A stretch of DNA of 64,000 bases from Neoluteolibacter marinus (lineage in GTDB: Bacteria; Verrucomicrobiota; Verrucomicrobiia; Verrucomicrobiales; Akkermansiaceae), in the NCBI RefSeq assembly GCF_014904755.1, contig NZ_JACZFQ010000073.1:62001-126000 (forward strand). The letters run 5' to 3'. This document shows positions 1-7,047 of this stretch, piece after piece. How positions within the stretch are numbered: position 1 is the first letter of the stretch; each line of letters starts with the position of its first letter. Below the pieces are notes generated by a model that ran no database searches, was not told the DNA's origin, and was given only the letters and a program-made list of their open reading frames with translations. Position numbers and translations under genes: made by a program.

Positions 1-1
1 C

Positions 2-562
2 GGATTCCTGGCGGCCCACCCCGGGGCCAGGGTGGCCACTGTCGCGGTCGAAGTGTGCTCGGCGGCATTCTATGCCGACGACGATCCCGGCGTGTTGGTT
101 TCGCTGTGCCTTTTCGGCGACGGTGCAGCGGCGGCCATCTGGTCGGATGTCCCGGCAGCGGGAAAGTGGCAGGCGGGCCACTTCACGACGATTCACAAGC
201 CGGAACAGCGCGAGAAGATTCGCTTCGTCAATGCCGGCGGGAAACTCCGCAACCAGCTCGACAAGGCGGTGCCCGGACTGGCTGCGGCTGCGGTGTCCGA
301 GCTCTATGCCATGCGCAAGGCGGAACCGGAACGGGTGCTCGCCCACTCCGGAGGCAGGGATGTCATCGACGCACTCGAAGCCGTGCTCCCGCATGCCCTC
401 CCGGAGACGCGCGCGGTACTGAGGGATCATGGCAACATGAGCAGCCCGTCGGTGTTGTTCGCGCTCGATCGTGCCTTTGCCAGTGCGAACGGCGACCGCC
501 GCTGGTGGCTGACCGCCTTCGGGGCCGGCTTTGCCGCCCACGCTTGCGAGATGTGGCGTTAG
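2..562 (+). CDS. Type III polyketide synthase (chalcone synthase-like), C-terminal part, cut by window start
   Basis: The frame is open from the first bases of the window, so the N-terminus lies outside; 186 codons are visible. The visible part is the C-terminal thiolase half of a chalcone/stilbene-synthase-type enzyme, which condenses malonyl-CoA units onto an acyl-CoA starter without an acyl carrier protein. Landmarks are VEVCSAAF, FGDGAAAAIW, the His of HSGGRDV (HPGG in plant enzymes) and the catalytic-Asn motif GNMSSPSVLF. By family spacing the nucleophilic Cys should sit about ten residues upstream of base 1, so an intact active site cannot be confirmed. A GTG at 32 is an in-frame internal codon, not the likely start. 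The gene ends just before a strong hairpin shared with hpf. The product is unknown. Confidence 0.85.
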   Translation, partial: GFLAAHPGARVATVAVEVCSAAFYADDDPGVLVSLCLFGDGAAAAIWSDVPAAGKWQAGHFTTIHKPEQREKIRFVNAGGKLRNQLDKAVPGLAAAAVSELYAMRKAEPERVLAHSGGRDVIDALEAVLPHALPETRAVLRDHGNMSSPSVLFALDRAFASANGDRRWWLTAFGAGFAAHACEMWR

Positions 563-563
563 G

Positions 564-612
564 CGAAAAGAAAACGCCCGCCGCGGCGGGGCCGGGCGGG
601 CGTGGCAATGAC
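564..612 (-). terminator. Intrinsic terminator of hpf (possibly bidirectional)
   Basis: A perfect 9-bp GC-rich stem (574-582 with 595-603) lies between the converging polyketide synthase and hpf genes. Read on the minus strand it is followed by a T-rich run (TTTTCTTTT), as expected for rho-independent termination of hpf. On the plus strand the downstream sequence is not T-rich, so it is weaker for the polyketide synthase gene. Confidence 0.8.
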
Positions 613-623
613 CGGCGGTCAGG

Positions 624-1211
624 TCAGTCCTTGATGTCGATCGCCCCGTATTCGCCGTCCTTGCGGCGATAGAGGATGGTGAGGCAGTCGCGGCGGGCGC
701 TCTTGTAGAGCACGAACGGACGTTCCGAGAGCTCAAGCTCCATCACCGCGTCCTCCTTGTACATGGTCCGCAGGCGATACTTCTCAGGATGGACCAGGAA
801 GGGCTCGGGATCCTGCTCGGACTCCTCGGGGTGATCGATGATCTCCTCGTTGAAATAGCGTTCGTCCAGGTGGCGGATCGAATCGTTCCGGTGCGGCCGC
901 TTCTTTTTCAAGAGGCGCGTCTTGTGCTTGCGCATGCGGCGGGCGATCTTGTCGATCGTCTCGTCGATGGCGGCGTACATGTCCTGCCCTTCGGTGTGAG
1001 CCTCGATCGTGATGTGGTTGGCACAAAAGAGGATGATTTCGGCAATGTGCCGGTTTTTTTGGACGTCGAGAATCGCTTTGGCCTCAATGATGCGCGGGTA
1101 ATCGAGGTGGAGTCCTTCGATTTTCTTGTGGGCGTATTCGCGCAGCGAGTCGGTCACGGCTTCATGTCGGACGGTGACCGTAATGGGCAGGTTCACGTTT
1201 GCAGTTTGCAT
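624..1211 (-). CDS. hpf: Long-form ribosome hibernation promoting factor
   Basis: 195 residues. The N-terminal ~100 residues match the HPF/RaiA ribosome-binding fold (ITVTVRHEAVTDSLREY, then a lysine-rich strand-helix pattern). A charged linker (~105-145) leads to the C-terminal dimerisation domain of long HPF (RPFVLYKSARRDCLTILYRR). In the family this protein binds the decoding centre in stationary phase and drives 100S dimer formation without a separate RMF. The ATG start has a clear Shine-Dalgarno (CAGGAGT, 1217-1223). The gene lies downstream of the HAD phosphatase on the same strand, separated by ~180 bp, so it probably has its own promoter, and it ends in a strong terminator. Confidence 0.93.
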   Translation of the reverse strand: MQTANVNLPITVTVRHEAVTDSLREYAHKKIEGLHLDYPRIIEAKAILDVQKNRHIAEIILFCANHITIEAHTEGQDMYAAIDETIDKIARRMRKHKTRLLKKKRPHRNDSIRHLDERYFNEEIIDHPEESEQDPEPFLVHPEKYRLRTMYKEDAVMELELSERPFVLYKSARRDCLTILYRRKDGEYGAIDIKD

Positions 1212-1216
1212 TTTAT

Positions 1217-1223
1217 ACTCCTG
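1217..1223 (-). promoter_or_regulatory. Strong Shine-Dalgarno of hpf
   Basis: Minus-strand CAGGAGT lies 5 nt upstream of the ATG at 1211. It stands out because most genes in this window lack a recognisable SD. Confidence 0.75.
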
Positions 1224-1272
1224 TTAGTTTTGGGGTGAATGGATGGCGGTTTCATCCGCCTTATCCACCTAG

Positions 1273-1307
1273 CAGGGTGGACCATAAGTCGCGATTTGGC
1301 CACCCTG
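1273..1307. repeat. 8-bp perfect inverted repeat in the gph-hpf intergenic region
   Basis: CAGGGTGG (1273-1280) and CCACCCTG (1300-1307) form a perfect stem around a 19-nt loop, in the ~180-bp gap between the HAD phosphatase and hpf. On the plus strand it is followed by TTCTT. It could be a terminator-like structure, an hpf leader element or an operator; the sequence does not decide. Confidence 0.4.
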
Positions 1308-1394
1308 TTCTTGCGGAAATCGCGGCATCCCTTGCAGTCAAATGCTCCCCGGTTGCCCGTGTGTGGGCATTGTAATGGCCGAGCCGTCGCGGGC

Positions 1395-2042
1395 TCAGGA
1401 GAGCGCCGGAATGGTAGCGAGCGCGGCCACTGAGTCGACCATGAAGGCCGGCTCCGCAGCGCGCAGATCCGTTGCGTCGTGGTAGCCCCAAGTCACTGCC
1501 AATGAGGGGATTCCGGCGGCTCTTGCCGTCGCGAGATCGACGGTTGAATCGCCGATGAAGCAACACTGTGCCGGTGTTCGTTGCCATTGACGGACAATCT
1601 GTAGCGCGGCTTCCGGGTGGGGTTTCCGGGGAATCTCCGGGCGTTGGCCGAGCACCGGATCAATGGGGATTCCTGGGAACAATCGGGCGACGATCTCGGC
1701 CGTGAAGGGATGCGGTTTGTTGGACAGCACCGCGAGCGGATGACCGGCGGCGTGGAGCGCATTCAAACACTCCGGAATCCCGGGGTAAGGGGAGGTGCCG
1801 GAGGCCCAGGTGAGGGCGTAGTCGTCCTTGAAAAGGGCCTCGACGGCCGCGGCTTGATCCGCGCCATCGGGCAGGGCCCGGCGGGCCAGTTCGAGCGATC
1901 CATTTCCGATGAATCCGCGCACGGCGGATTCCTCGTGACCCGGAAATCCGAGCGCCGCCAGGGCACGGTTGAGGGAGGCGGCGATTCCGGGCAGGGAATC
2001 GACCAGGGTGCCATCGAGATCGAAAATCAGTCCGGGAAGCAT
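1395..2042 (-). CDS. gph: HAD-family phosphatase, phosphoglycolate phosphatase type
   Basis: 215 residues from the ATG at 2042; a TTG five codons upstream (2057) is less likely because DLDGT normally lies within the first ~15 residues. HAD motif I is FDLDGT (D8 nucleophile, D10 acid/base), motif II is the Ser in LSNKPH, motif III the Lys of RKPHPE, and motif IV is IGDSTVD. A helical cap of C1 type lies between motifs I and II. Such enzymes hydrolyse 2-phosphoglycolate or related small phosphomonoesters in the cytosol; exact substrate is not readable from sequence. It starts ~50 bp downstream of the end of rtcA on the same strand, so some read-through from the RNA-repair operon is possible. 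Confidence 0.8.
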   Translation of the reverse strand: MLPGLIFDLDGTLVDSLPGIAASLNRALAALGFPGHEESAVRGFIGNGSLELARRALPDGADQAAAVEALFKDDYALTWASGTSPYPGIPECLNALHAAGHPLAVLSNKPHPFTAEIVARLFPGIPIDPVLGQRPEIPRKPHPEAALQIVRQWQRTPAQCCFIGDSTVDLATARAAGIPSLAVTWGYHDATDLRAAEPAFMVDSVAALATIPALS

Positions 2043-2090
2043 CGCCCGGCGATCCAAGGCCAGCGCCGGTGCGGGTGCAAGCGCTCCCGC

Positions 2091-3107
2091 TCAGCGCGGC
2101 CCGACTTCGATCCGGTTGGTCCCGCGCTCGCTCTTGTCGATGGTGAAGCGCAGCGGCAGGAACTTCTCGATCACGTGGATGTTGGTCGGGACGTGGGCGT
2201 CGAGGGCCATGGTGTGCAAGCGGCCTTGGCCCGCGAGGGCGAAGGGCAGCAGCAGCTGGTCGGCAAGACAGCGGCCGACCGGGGCTCTGGAGCCGATGAA
2301 GTCCTGCATCCGCTTGGCGGCGTTGCGGCCGAGCCGTTCGGCGGTCACCCCGCGCTCGCCGAAGCTGCTGGTGATCTCCCGCAAATCGCCGAATTCCGTT
2401 TCGACCAGGCAGCACAGGCCGGCGCCGGGCCCGGGTTCGCGATTTTCCACGGTGGCGTCTTTGCAGGGCAGCAACTCGAGGGCTGAGTCGAGCATCCGGC
2501 CGGCGATCGACAGCGGCAGGTGCCGGGTCAGGACCCGGATCCGAGTACCGGTCCGCTCGCCGCGCTCGACGAGGTCCAGCGGCTGCCAGGCCTTGAGCGG
2601 CTGGATGCGGCATGCGATCGCGCCACCGCCCGCGGGGGCGAAGCCGCTGGCGAGGAGTTCGATCTCCACCTCCGCCCCCATCCGGCGCAAGACCGGGAGG
2701 TAGACCCGGTCGAGGAACTCGAAGGGCGGGGCGAGGGGATTGTGGGTGCCGCCTTCCAGGCGCAGGGTGCTGGGCCCGTCGGCCGCCAGCAGTGCCGGCA
2801 ACAGGGTCTGGAACAGCAGGCCGGTGCTGCCGGCGGTGCCGATCGCGAAATGGTAGTCGCCGGCGCGCGGGGTGCCGGCGCGGAAGACCAGCTCGGTGGA
2901 GCCGATCTCCGCGCCGTCGGCGGTGCCGCCGCTGATCTCGCAGGCCGCCTTGACGCAGGTCAGGTGCTGGCGCATCAGGCCCGGCTTCGGGCGCTTGCCG
3001 CGGATCCGGGTCATGCGGAAGGGCTGGCCGGTCAGCATGGCCAGTGACAAGGCGCTGCGCAGCATCTGGCCACCGCCACCGCTACCGTCGAGTTGGAGTG
3101 ATTTCAT
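2091..3107 (-). CDS. rtcA: RNA 3'-terminal phosphate cyclase RtcA
   Basis: 338 residues, the usual RtcA length. The start is the ATG at 3107 giving MKSLQLDGSGGGGQ, the family N-terminus; the frame stays open upstream but that part overlaps rtcB and lacks homology. The enzyme converts RNA 3'-phosphate ends to 2',3'-cyclic phosphates with ATP through a covalent enzyme-AMP intermediate; the adenylated histidine is His305 in AHVPTNIHVIEKFLP. Other landmarks are RGKRPKPGLMRQHL, AGSTGLLFQTLLP and GGTHN. It follows rtcB by ~40 bp on the same strand, as the last gene of the rsr-RNA-rtcB-rtcA operon. RtcA makes the cyclic ends that RtcB can open and ligate. Confidence 0.95.
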   Translation of the reverse strand: MKSLQLDGSGGGGQMLRSALSLAMLTGQPFRMTRIRGKRPKPGLMRQHLTCVKAACEISGGTADGAEIGSTELVFRAGTPRAGDYHFAIGTAGSTGLLFQTLLPALLAADGPSTLRLEGGTHNPLAPPFEFLDRVYLPVLRRMGAEVEIELLASGFAPAGGGAIACRIQPLKAWQPLDLVERGERTGTRIRVLTRHLPLSIAGRMLDSALELLPCKDATVENREPGPGAGLCCLVETEFGDLREITSSFGERGVTAERLGRNAAKRMQDFIGSRAPVGRCLADQLLLPFALAGQGRLHTMALDAHVPTNIHVIEKFLPLRFTIDKSERGTNRIEVGPR

Positions 3108-3148
3108 TCTAACAATCTTCACTGGTGGCCGGTCTCCCGGCACTTCCT

Positions 3149-4630
3149 TCAATCGTCCGCCGCCGCCGAGTCCTTGATGACGAAGCGGGCCTGCAGCTTG
3201 GCCACCGTTTCGGCCAGTCCGGCCGACTCGACGCTGCGCAGAACCTCGGGGAAGTTCTTGTAGGCATCGGGCGCCTCGTCGATCGGATACTGACGGCAGT
3301 TGCTGAGGATGTCGGAGGCGTCGAATTCGGCGTCGACCGCCTTCTGGTCGAGCGTCCGCGCCGCGTGCTTGCGGCCCATCTGGCGGCCGGCGCCGTGGTT
3401 GACCGACCAAGCGGTGCGTTCGGCGCCGCTCTTGGCCACCATCACGACCGAGCCGTCGCGCGGGTTGCCGGGCAGGAGGATCGGGTGACCGCTCTCGGCG
3501 AAGGGCGTTCCGGCCAGCGAGAAGTGCCCGCCGGGGATCGCCCGGGTCGCGCCCTTGCGGTGGACCCACGCCTTCTTGCCGTCGACCACTTCTTCCCGCG
3601 CGATGTTGTGCGAGATGAAGTAGACGAGCTTGCCGGTGGCTCCGGGGAGGATCTCCTGGAAGGCCTCAAGCACCAGCGCGTTGATCAACAGGTGGTTGAC
3701 CGTCGCGAAGTTCGCGCCGAGCGACATGTCGTCGATGTAGGCGTCGGCCTCCGGCGTTCCGAGCGGCGCGTAGACCAGCTTCTTGTCGCCGGCGGGGTAG
3801 GGCGTGTTCCAGGTCTCGAACTTGCGCTCGAGGTCCTTGAACTGGCCGGTCGCCAGCAGGTTGCCGAAGCCGCGCGATCCGCAGTGGCTGAGGAAGGAGA
3901 CGTGGCCGTCCTTGAGCCCGAAGACCTCGGCATTCCGCCGCATCGACGGCCGGTCGGTCACGCGCGTGATCTCGCACTCGCCGAAGTGGTTGCCGCCGCC
4001 GTAGGAACCGAGCTGGCCGATCTTGTCGGCGAAGTTGCGGATCCGTCCCTGCTCGAGGATGAACTCGAGCCGGCTACGAAGGGTATCGTAGGACCCGTCG
4101 TGGCCGCGGTGGCTCGAGTCCTCGCAGCGGTCGGCCCATTCGGGCGGGATGCCGAGGGCTTCGCAGACGCGGGCAGTGGCACCCTCGGTGACTGCCAGCA
4201 CGCCGAGGTCGCGGTCGACCCGGCGCGACTTCCTGGCGGTCCGCTGGCCGCGGCCGGCACCGGTCGGGGTGCGCTCGACGATCGCGTTGATCAGCGCGCG
4301 GCGGGTCTTCTTGTCGACGATCGCGTCCTCGGGGATGTCCATCTGCAGCAGCGACATCGAGCACTTGATGTCGACCCCGACGGGGCCGGGGTAGATGTGG
4401 GTGGGCGAGACCATCACGCAGCCGATCGGCGCGCCGTAGCCGGCGTGGCCGTCGGGGTTGAGCACGACGTCGGTGACGCCGGGCGCCATCCGCGAGTTGA
4501 GCGCCTGCTGGAGGCACATCTCGTCGAAGTTGTCGCGGATCGCGTCGGTCCCGACCACGGTGATCGGCTTGCCGGCGTCGTTGGGGAGGGGGAGGAAGCC
4601 GAGGGCTTCGTCGGTTTTGTGGATGGTCAT
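3149..4630 (-). CDS. rtcB: RNA-splicing ligase RtcB
   Basis: 493 residues. RtcB joins RNA 2',3'-cyclic phosphate or 3'-phosphate ends to 5'-OH ends with GTP and Mn2+, via a guanylated histidine. Metal and active-site motifs are all present: VGVDIKC (Asp87, Cys90), GSYGGGNHFGE (Asn214, His215), SHNIAREE and the guanylation motif NHGAGRQMGR (His412). The start at 4630 has no clear Shine-Dalgarno and follows a pyrimidine-rich leader. The gene lies directly downstream of the four structured RNAs and rsr. In enterobacteria the same gene order is transcribed from an RtcR-dependent sigma-54 promoter; the same is inferred here. Confidence 0.96.
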   Translation of the reverse strand: MTIHKTDEALGFLPLPNDAGKPITVVGTDAIRDNFDEMCLQQALNSRMAPGVTDVVLNPDGHAGYGAPIGCVMVSPTHIYPGPVGVDIKCSMSLLQMDIPEDAIVDKKTRRALINAIVERTPTGAGRGQRTARKSRRVDRDLGVLAVTEGATARVCEALGIPPEWADRCEDSSHRGHDGSYDTLRSRLEFILEQGRIRNFADKIGQLGSYGGGNHFGECEITRVTDRPSMRRNAEVFGLKDGHVSFLSHCGSRGFGNLLATGQFKDLERKFETWNTPYPAGDKKLVYAPLGTPEADAYIDDMSLGANFATVNHLLINALVLEAFQEILPGATGKLVYFISHNIAREEVVDGKKAWVHRKGATRAIPGGHFSLAGTPFAESGHPILLPGNPRDGSVVMVAKSGAERTAWSVNHGAGRQMGRKHAARTLDQKAVDAEFDASDILSNCRQYPIDEAPDAYKNFPEVLRSVESAGLAETVAKLQARFVIKDSAAADD

Positions 4631-4676
4631 GGGAAAGATGGTGGATGGGAGATGATGGATGGTTGATTGGAAAGGA

Positions 4677-4803
4677 CCGGCGACAAGGATTGGTGAAACG
4701 TTCCTGCTCTACCACTGAGCTACCGGGCCAGGAGCGGCCCGGGCCGGATTCGAACCGGCGACCTGGTCATGAACAATGATGTAGTTCCACCGGCATTCGC
4801 CGG
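4677..4803 (-). ncRNA. Y RNA-like (YrlA-type) RNA, copy closest to rtcB, full permuted tRNA-like domain
   Basis: About 127 nt on the minus strand. The ends pair (CCGGCGA with TCGCCGG), followed on the 5' side by GAATG and on the 3' side by CCTTG, the bulged layout of a Ro/Rsr-binding Y RNA stem. A second helix follows (GGTGGAAC with GTTTCACC, one G-U). Inside lies a circularly permuted tRNA: T-stem/loop GCCGG-TTCGAAT-CCGGC, a perfect 7-bp acceptor stem CCGGGCC/GGCCCGG closed by a 6-nt loop, then TA and a D-arm GCTC-AGTGGTA-GAGC. T-half preceding D-half excludes an ordinary tRNA. YrlA-type Y RNAs of other bacteria have this topology and sit between rsr and rtcB. Exact 5' and 3' ends are inferred from the outer stem. 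Confidence 0.82.
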
Positions 4804-4813
4804 AAAGAGGGTT

Positions 4814-4881
4814 GGAGCGCCGGCTTCAGCCGGCTTGGCTTCGAGTCCGGAGTCTGTGGGGCCGGCTGAAGCCGGCGCTCC
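4814..4881. repeat. Pair of inverted REP-like palindromes between Y RNA copies
   Basis: A 21-nt arm at 4814-4834 is the exact reverse complement of 4861-4881, with 26 nt between. Each arm is itself a hairpin (GCCGGCT-TC-AGCCGGC core). This head-to-head pair of imperfect palindromes resembles REP/BIME elements mobilised by RAYT-type transposases. It occupies the ~90-nt spacer between the first two Y RNA-like copies nearest rtcB, whereas the other two tRNA-like copies are only 8 nt apart, suggesting later insertion. No T-run follows, so it is not an obvious terminator. Confidence 0.75.
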
Positions 4882-4893
4882 GTTTGAAAGGAA

Positions 4894-5013
4894 TCCGCGA
4901 CAAGGGATGGAAGGACGTTTTCACTGCTCTACCAGGCTGAGCTACCCGACGGGCGGGGTCGGATTCGAACCGACGACCAATGCCTTAAATGTAGTCCTTC
5001 CTGCATTCGCGGA
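4894..5013 (-). ncRNA. Y RNA-like (YrlA-type) RNA, second copy from rtcB
   Basis: About 120 nt. The outer stem is TCCGCGA/TCGCGGA, with GAATG on the 5' side and CCCTTG on the 3' side. The second helix GGAAGGAC/GTCCTTCC is followed by TACA. The tRNA-like part has T-arm GTCGG-TTCGAAT-CCGAC, a short acceptor-like hairpin (CCCG/CGGG, 5-nt loop) and D-arm GCTC-AGCCTGGTA-GAGC, again with the T-half first. The stem strands differ in sequence from the other copies but pair within each copy, i.e. they covary. It would be a tRNA mimic tethered to Rsr, as described for YrlA. Confidence 0.8.
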
Positions 5014-5021
5014 AGAGGGGT

Positions 5022-5141
5022 GCCGACAAGGGGTGGATGAGATGGATGACCGACGAGCTGCCGTTGCTCCACACCGCGCGTGGCGGAGGCGGGAGTCGAA
5101 CCCCCTGCCTTCGGTTTGATGGAATCTCTCCCGCATTCGGC
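5022..5141 (-). ncRNA. Y RNA-like (YrlA-type) RNA, third copy from rtcB
   Basis: About 120 nt, only 8 nt upstream of the next copy. Outer stem GCCGA/TCGGC with the 5' motif GCCGAATG and 3' motif CCTTGTCGG. The second helix is GGGAGAGAT/ATCTCATCC with one mismatch. The permuted tRNA-like part has a T-loop TTCGACT, a CCGC/GCGG acceptor-like hairpin with a 5-nt loop, and D-arm GAGC-AACGGCA-GCTC; ACCGA and TCGGT can form an anticodon-like stem. Its T-arm region looks more like tmRNA or initiator-type sequence than those of the other two copies. T-stem pairing is imperfect, so this copy is slightly less certain. Confidence 0.75.
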
Positions 5142-5158
5142 GATGAGGTGGGGTTGCT

Positions 5159-5242
5159 GGCACGATGGCGAGTGGGGGCGGGACGGTGGCCTTCCGGCCA
5201 ACGAGTTGGTGCGTTGTAGTCCCGCTTGGCATCCACCGTGCC
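5159..5242 (-). ncRNA. Fourth structured RNA: Y RNA-like stem without tRNA-like domain
   Basis: About 84 nt immediately after rsr. The outer 10-bp helix GGCACGGTGG/CCATCGTGCC (one G-U) is followed by internal-loop sequence and a second helix GCGGGAC/GTCCCGC, then TACA. This is the same architecture and the same GGACTACA joint as in the neighbouring Y RNA-like copies. The apical part is instead a small hairpin TGGCC-GGAA-GGCCA; there is no T-loop or D-arm. The CGAA motif of the 5' strand is replaced (GTGGATGCC). It may be a diverged Y RNA lacking the tRNA-like module, or an operon leader structure; covariation in relatives would decide. Confidence 0.5.
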
Positions 5243-5252
5243 GGCAGATCTT

Positions 5253-6827
5253 TCATTTCATGGTGATGGTTTCACGAAGTGGTTGGGATTCGATTTCACG
5301 AATCCAGTGGTCGCTGCCATCGGCTCCGGCCGCGAAGGCGGCGATGAGATCGAAGACGCTGTCACTGAAGCCGCCGATGTTGAGGATGTCCCGGCGGTCG
5401 GGGGCCTGGGCGGTGGTGTTGGGCACGATGTCGATGCAGGCCAGCCGGGCCTTGGGGTTGCGGTTCTTGATCCGTTCCCATTCGGCCATCACCGCGGTTC
5501 CGCGATGCGCCTTGGGATCGATCCAGGATTCGTTGTCGGAAACGAAGACCACCAGGTCGGGGGTCGACTTTTCCTCGTTGAGCAGCCGCAGCGGTGCCGA
5601 GCAATTGGTTGCGCCCGGAGGCAGGCCGGCCAGCTTGGTCGCGTTGGTCATGACGCTGTCCCGCGGGTTGAGCTCCAGCCGGACCACGTCCTCCTTGAAG
5701 GGGATGACGCGGGCGTGCCGGTTCTTGCGCAGGAAGGCAGCAGCCACCAGGCCGGCGACATCGACACAGCGCACCGCGGAAGTAGCTCCCTTGCGGTAGC
5801 CGGTGACCGGGGCGTGCATCGATCCGGAGACGTCCGCACAGACCACGACCTTGCCGGCGACTTCCGGGACGTGGCCGATGGCGGTTTCCATCGCGTCCTG
5901 GAGGGCTTCCCGGAGTTCCCGCGGCACCTCCTTGCCTGCATTCATGTAGGCAGCCAGGAGCTGGTAGGGGAAGACCCGGGCGCGCCGGACCTGTTCGGGA
6001 TCGGCTAGCCGCGCGGCGAGCTTCTTCACCCGGGCACGGTCACGGAACACTCCGTGGCGGGCGAAGGTGTTGAGGTTCATGCGGGTGGTCTGCCAGCTCG
6101 CCTGGTCCGCGATCGCCGACCATTCCCGCTCGCCGAGCGGGAGCGCGGTGAGCATCTGGAAGGGCACGTCGGGCACCTCGCCGCGGCGGCTTTCCTTCCA
6201 CACCTCGTAGGCGCGGACGCGGTCCGGCAGCCGGGCAGGGTTGAAGGACTTGCCGACCAGCCAGGCGTAGAAGGCCTCGCGGGAGGCATCGGCCGGGCGC
6301 GGGTGGACCATCTTCACGACGTCCGCCAGCGAGGGATCGTTGCCAACCGAGGCGTTGAGCAGCTGCCGTTCGCCGGCCCGCTCGAGCCACTGGCGGACCA
6401 ACCGCTTGGGCGCGGAGCCGAGGGACTTCCGTCCGGTAACGCCGGAGCGCAGGATCTGGACGAAGTTCCGCAGCATCTTGCCGTTGTCGATGACCTGGGG
6501 GAAGATCTCGGCCAGCAAGTCGAGGTCGCGGGTGGCCAGCACGGCGCAAAGCAGGGCGGGCATGTCCTTCATGTAGCCCTTGCGGCGGGCGTAGAGGGCG
6601 GTCTGGGCCACGAAGCGGGGATCGACCCGCTGTGCGAGGTCGAGCACGCGGTCGAGCTGGGCTTCGCCGGAAGCGTAGAAGGTGCGGGTCAGGCATCCGG
6701 TCGCCGCGAGCCGGGCGAGGGTGGCCGGCGGCGAAAGCTCGTAGGCCGGGGCACCCGCGTCGTTGCGGACGTTGGCCGCGGGCAGCTGGGCACCGCGGTG
6801 GGACTGGAAGAGGTTCTTGTTCGCCAT
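5253..6827 (-). CDS. rsr: Rsr, Ro60-family TROVE/vWA RNA-binding protein
   Basis: 524 residues from the ATG at 6827 (MANKNLFQSHRG); the frame is open further upstream but would overlap the promoter. Residues ~10-325 form the HEAT-like TROVE ring that binds Y RNAs on its outside and misfolded or single-stranded RNA in its hole. The C-terminal ~200 residues are a von Willebrand A domain with an intact MIDAS start DVSGS (332-336). Bacterial Rsr works with PNPase and Y RNA in RNA decay and stress survival. It is the first gene of the operon, ~30 nt downstream of a predicted sigma-54 start site and directly upstream of four structured RNAs that are its probable ligands. Confidence 0.94.
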   Translation of the reverse strand: MANKNLFQSHRGAQLPAANVRNDAGAPAYELSPPATLARLAATGCLTRTFYASGEAQLDRVLDLAQRVDPRFVAQTALYARRKGYMKDMPALLCAVLATRDLDLLAEIFPQVIDNGKMLRNFVQILRSGVTGRKSLGSAPKRLVRQWLERAGERQLLNASVGNDPSLADVVKMVHPRPADASREAFYAWLVGKSFNPARLPDRVRAYEVWKESRRGEVPDVPFQMLTALPLGEREWSAIADQASWQTTRMNLNTFARHGVFRDRARVKKLAARLADPEQVRRARVFPYQLLAAYMNAGKEVPRELREALQDAMETAIGHVPEVAGKVVVCADVSGSMHAPVTGYRKGATSAVRCVDVAGLVAAAFLRKNRHARVIPFKEDVVRLELNPRDSVMTNATKLAGLPPGATNCSAPLRLLNEEKSTPDLVVFVSDNESWIDPKAHRGTAVMAEWERIKNRNPKARLACIDIVPNTTAQAPDRRDILNIGGFSDSVFDLIAAFAAGADGSDHWIREIESQPLRETITMK

Positions 6828-6868
6828 GAGTGAATGTCCGTTGCGTTGGTGTGGACGGGATGAGTAAT

Positions 6869-6884
6869 GGCAGGGTGCGTGCCA
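6869..6884 (-). promoter_or_regulatory. Sigma-54 (-24/-12) promoter of the rsr-RNA-rtcBA operon
   Basis: Minus-strand TGGCACGCACCCTGCC has the invariant GG and GC dinucleotides with exactly 10 nt between, and the full -24 box TGGCAC. The predicted start is near 6858, leaving a ~30-nt leader before rsr. The divergent gene is RtcR, a sigma-54-dependent activator, so promoter and regulator agree. No clear long palindrome for RtcR binding was found upstream; TATCC/GGATA at 7018-7031 is the only short inverted repeat noted. Confidence 0.85.
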
Positions 6885-7047
6885 GTCTGGGGTTGGACGA
6901 TGGTGTTGGGTGGTGTAACTCGCGGGTGGAGAGTGATAAAAAACTTTTGGTGCGATTTTCGATAGGCTCAAACTTCTGGGTTGATGGTGTTCAAGAATAG
7001 CGAAAAAGAGCGTGAAGTATCCAAAGGGATAAAGTGAAGTGGTGCCC

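Noticed and set aside
4814-4881. Intrinsic terminator between Y RNA-like copies
   Set aside because: Two inverted 21-nt arms without a T-run; REP-like arrangement fits better.
4700-5110. Three ordinary tRNA genes suggested by GTTCGAATCC and GGTAGCTCAG motifs
   Set aside because: In each unit the T-arm precedes the D-arm, the acceptor ends are joined by a loop and the outer stem is of Y RNA type; an ordinary tRNA cannot be folded.
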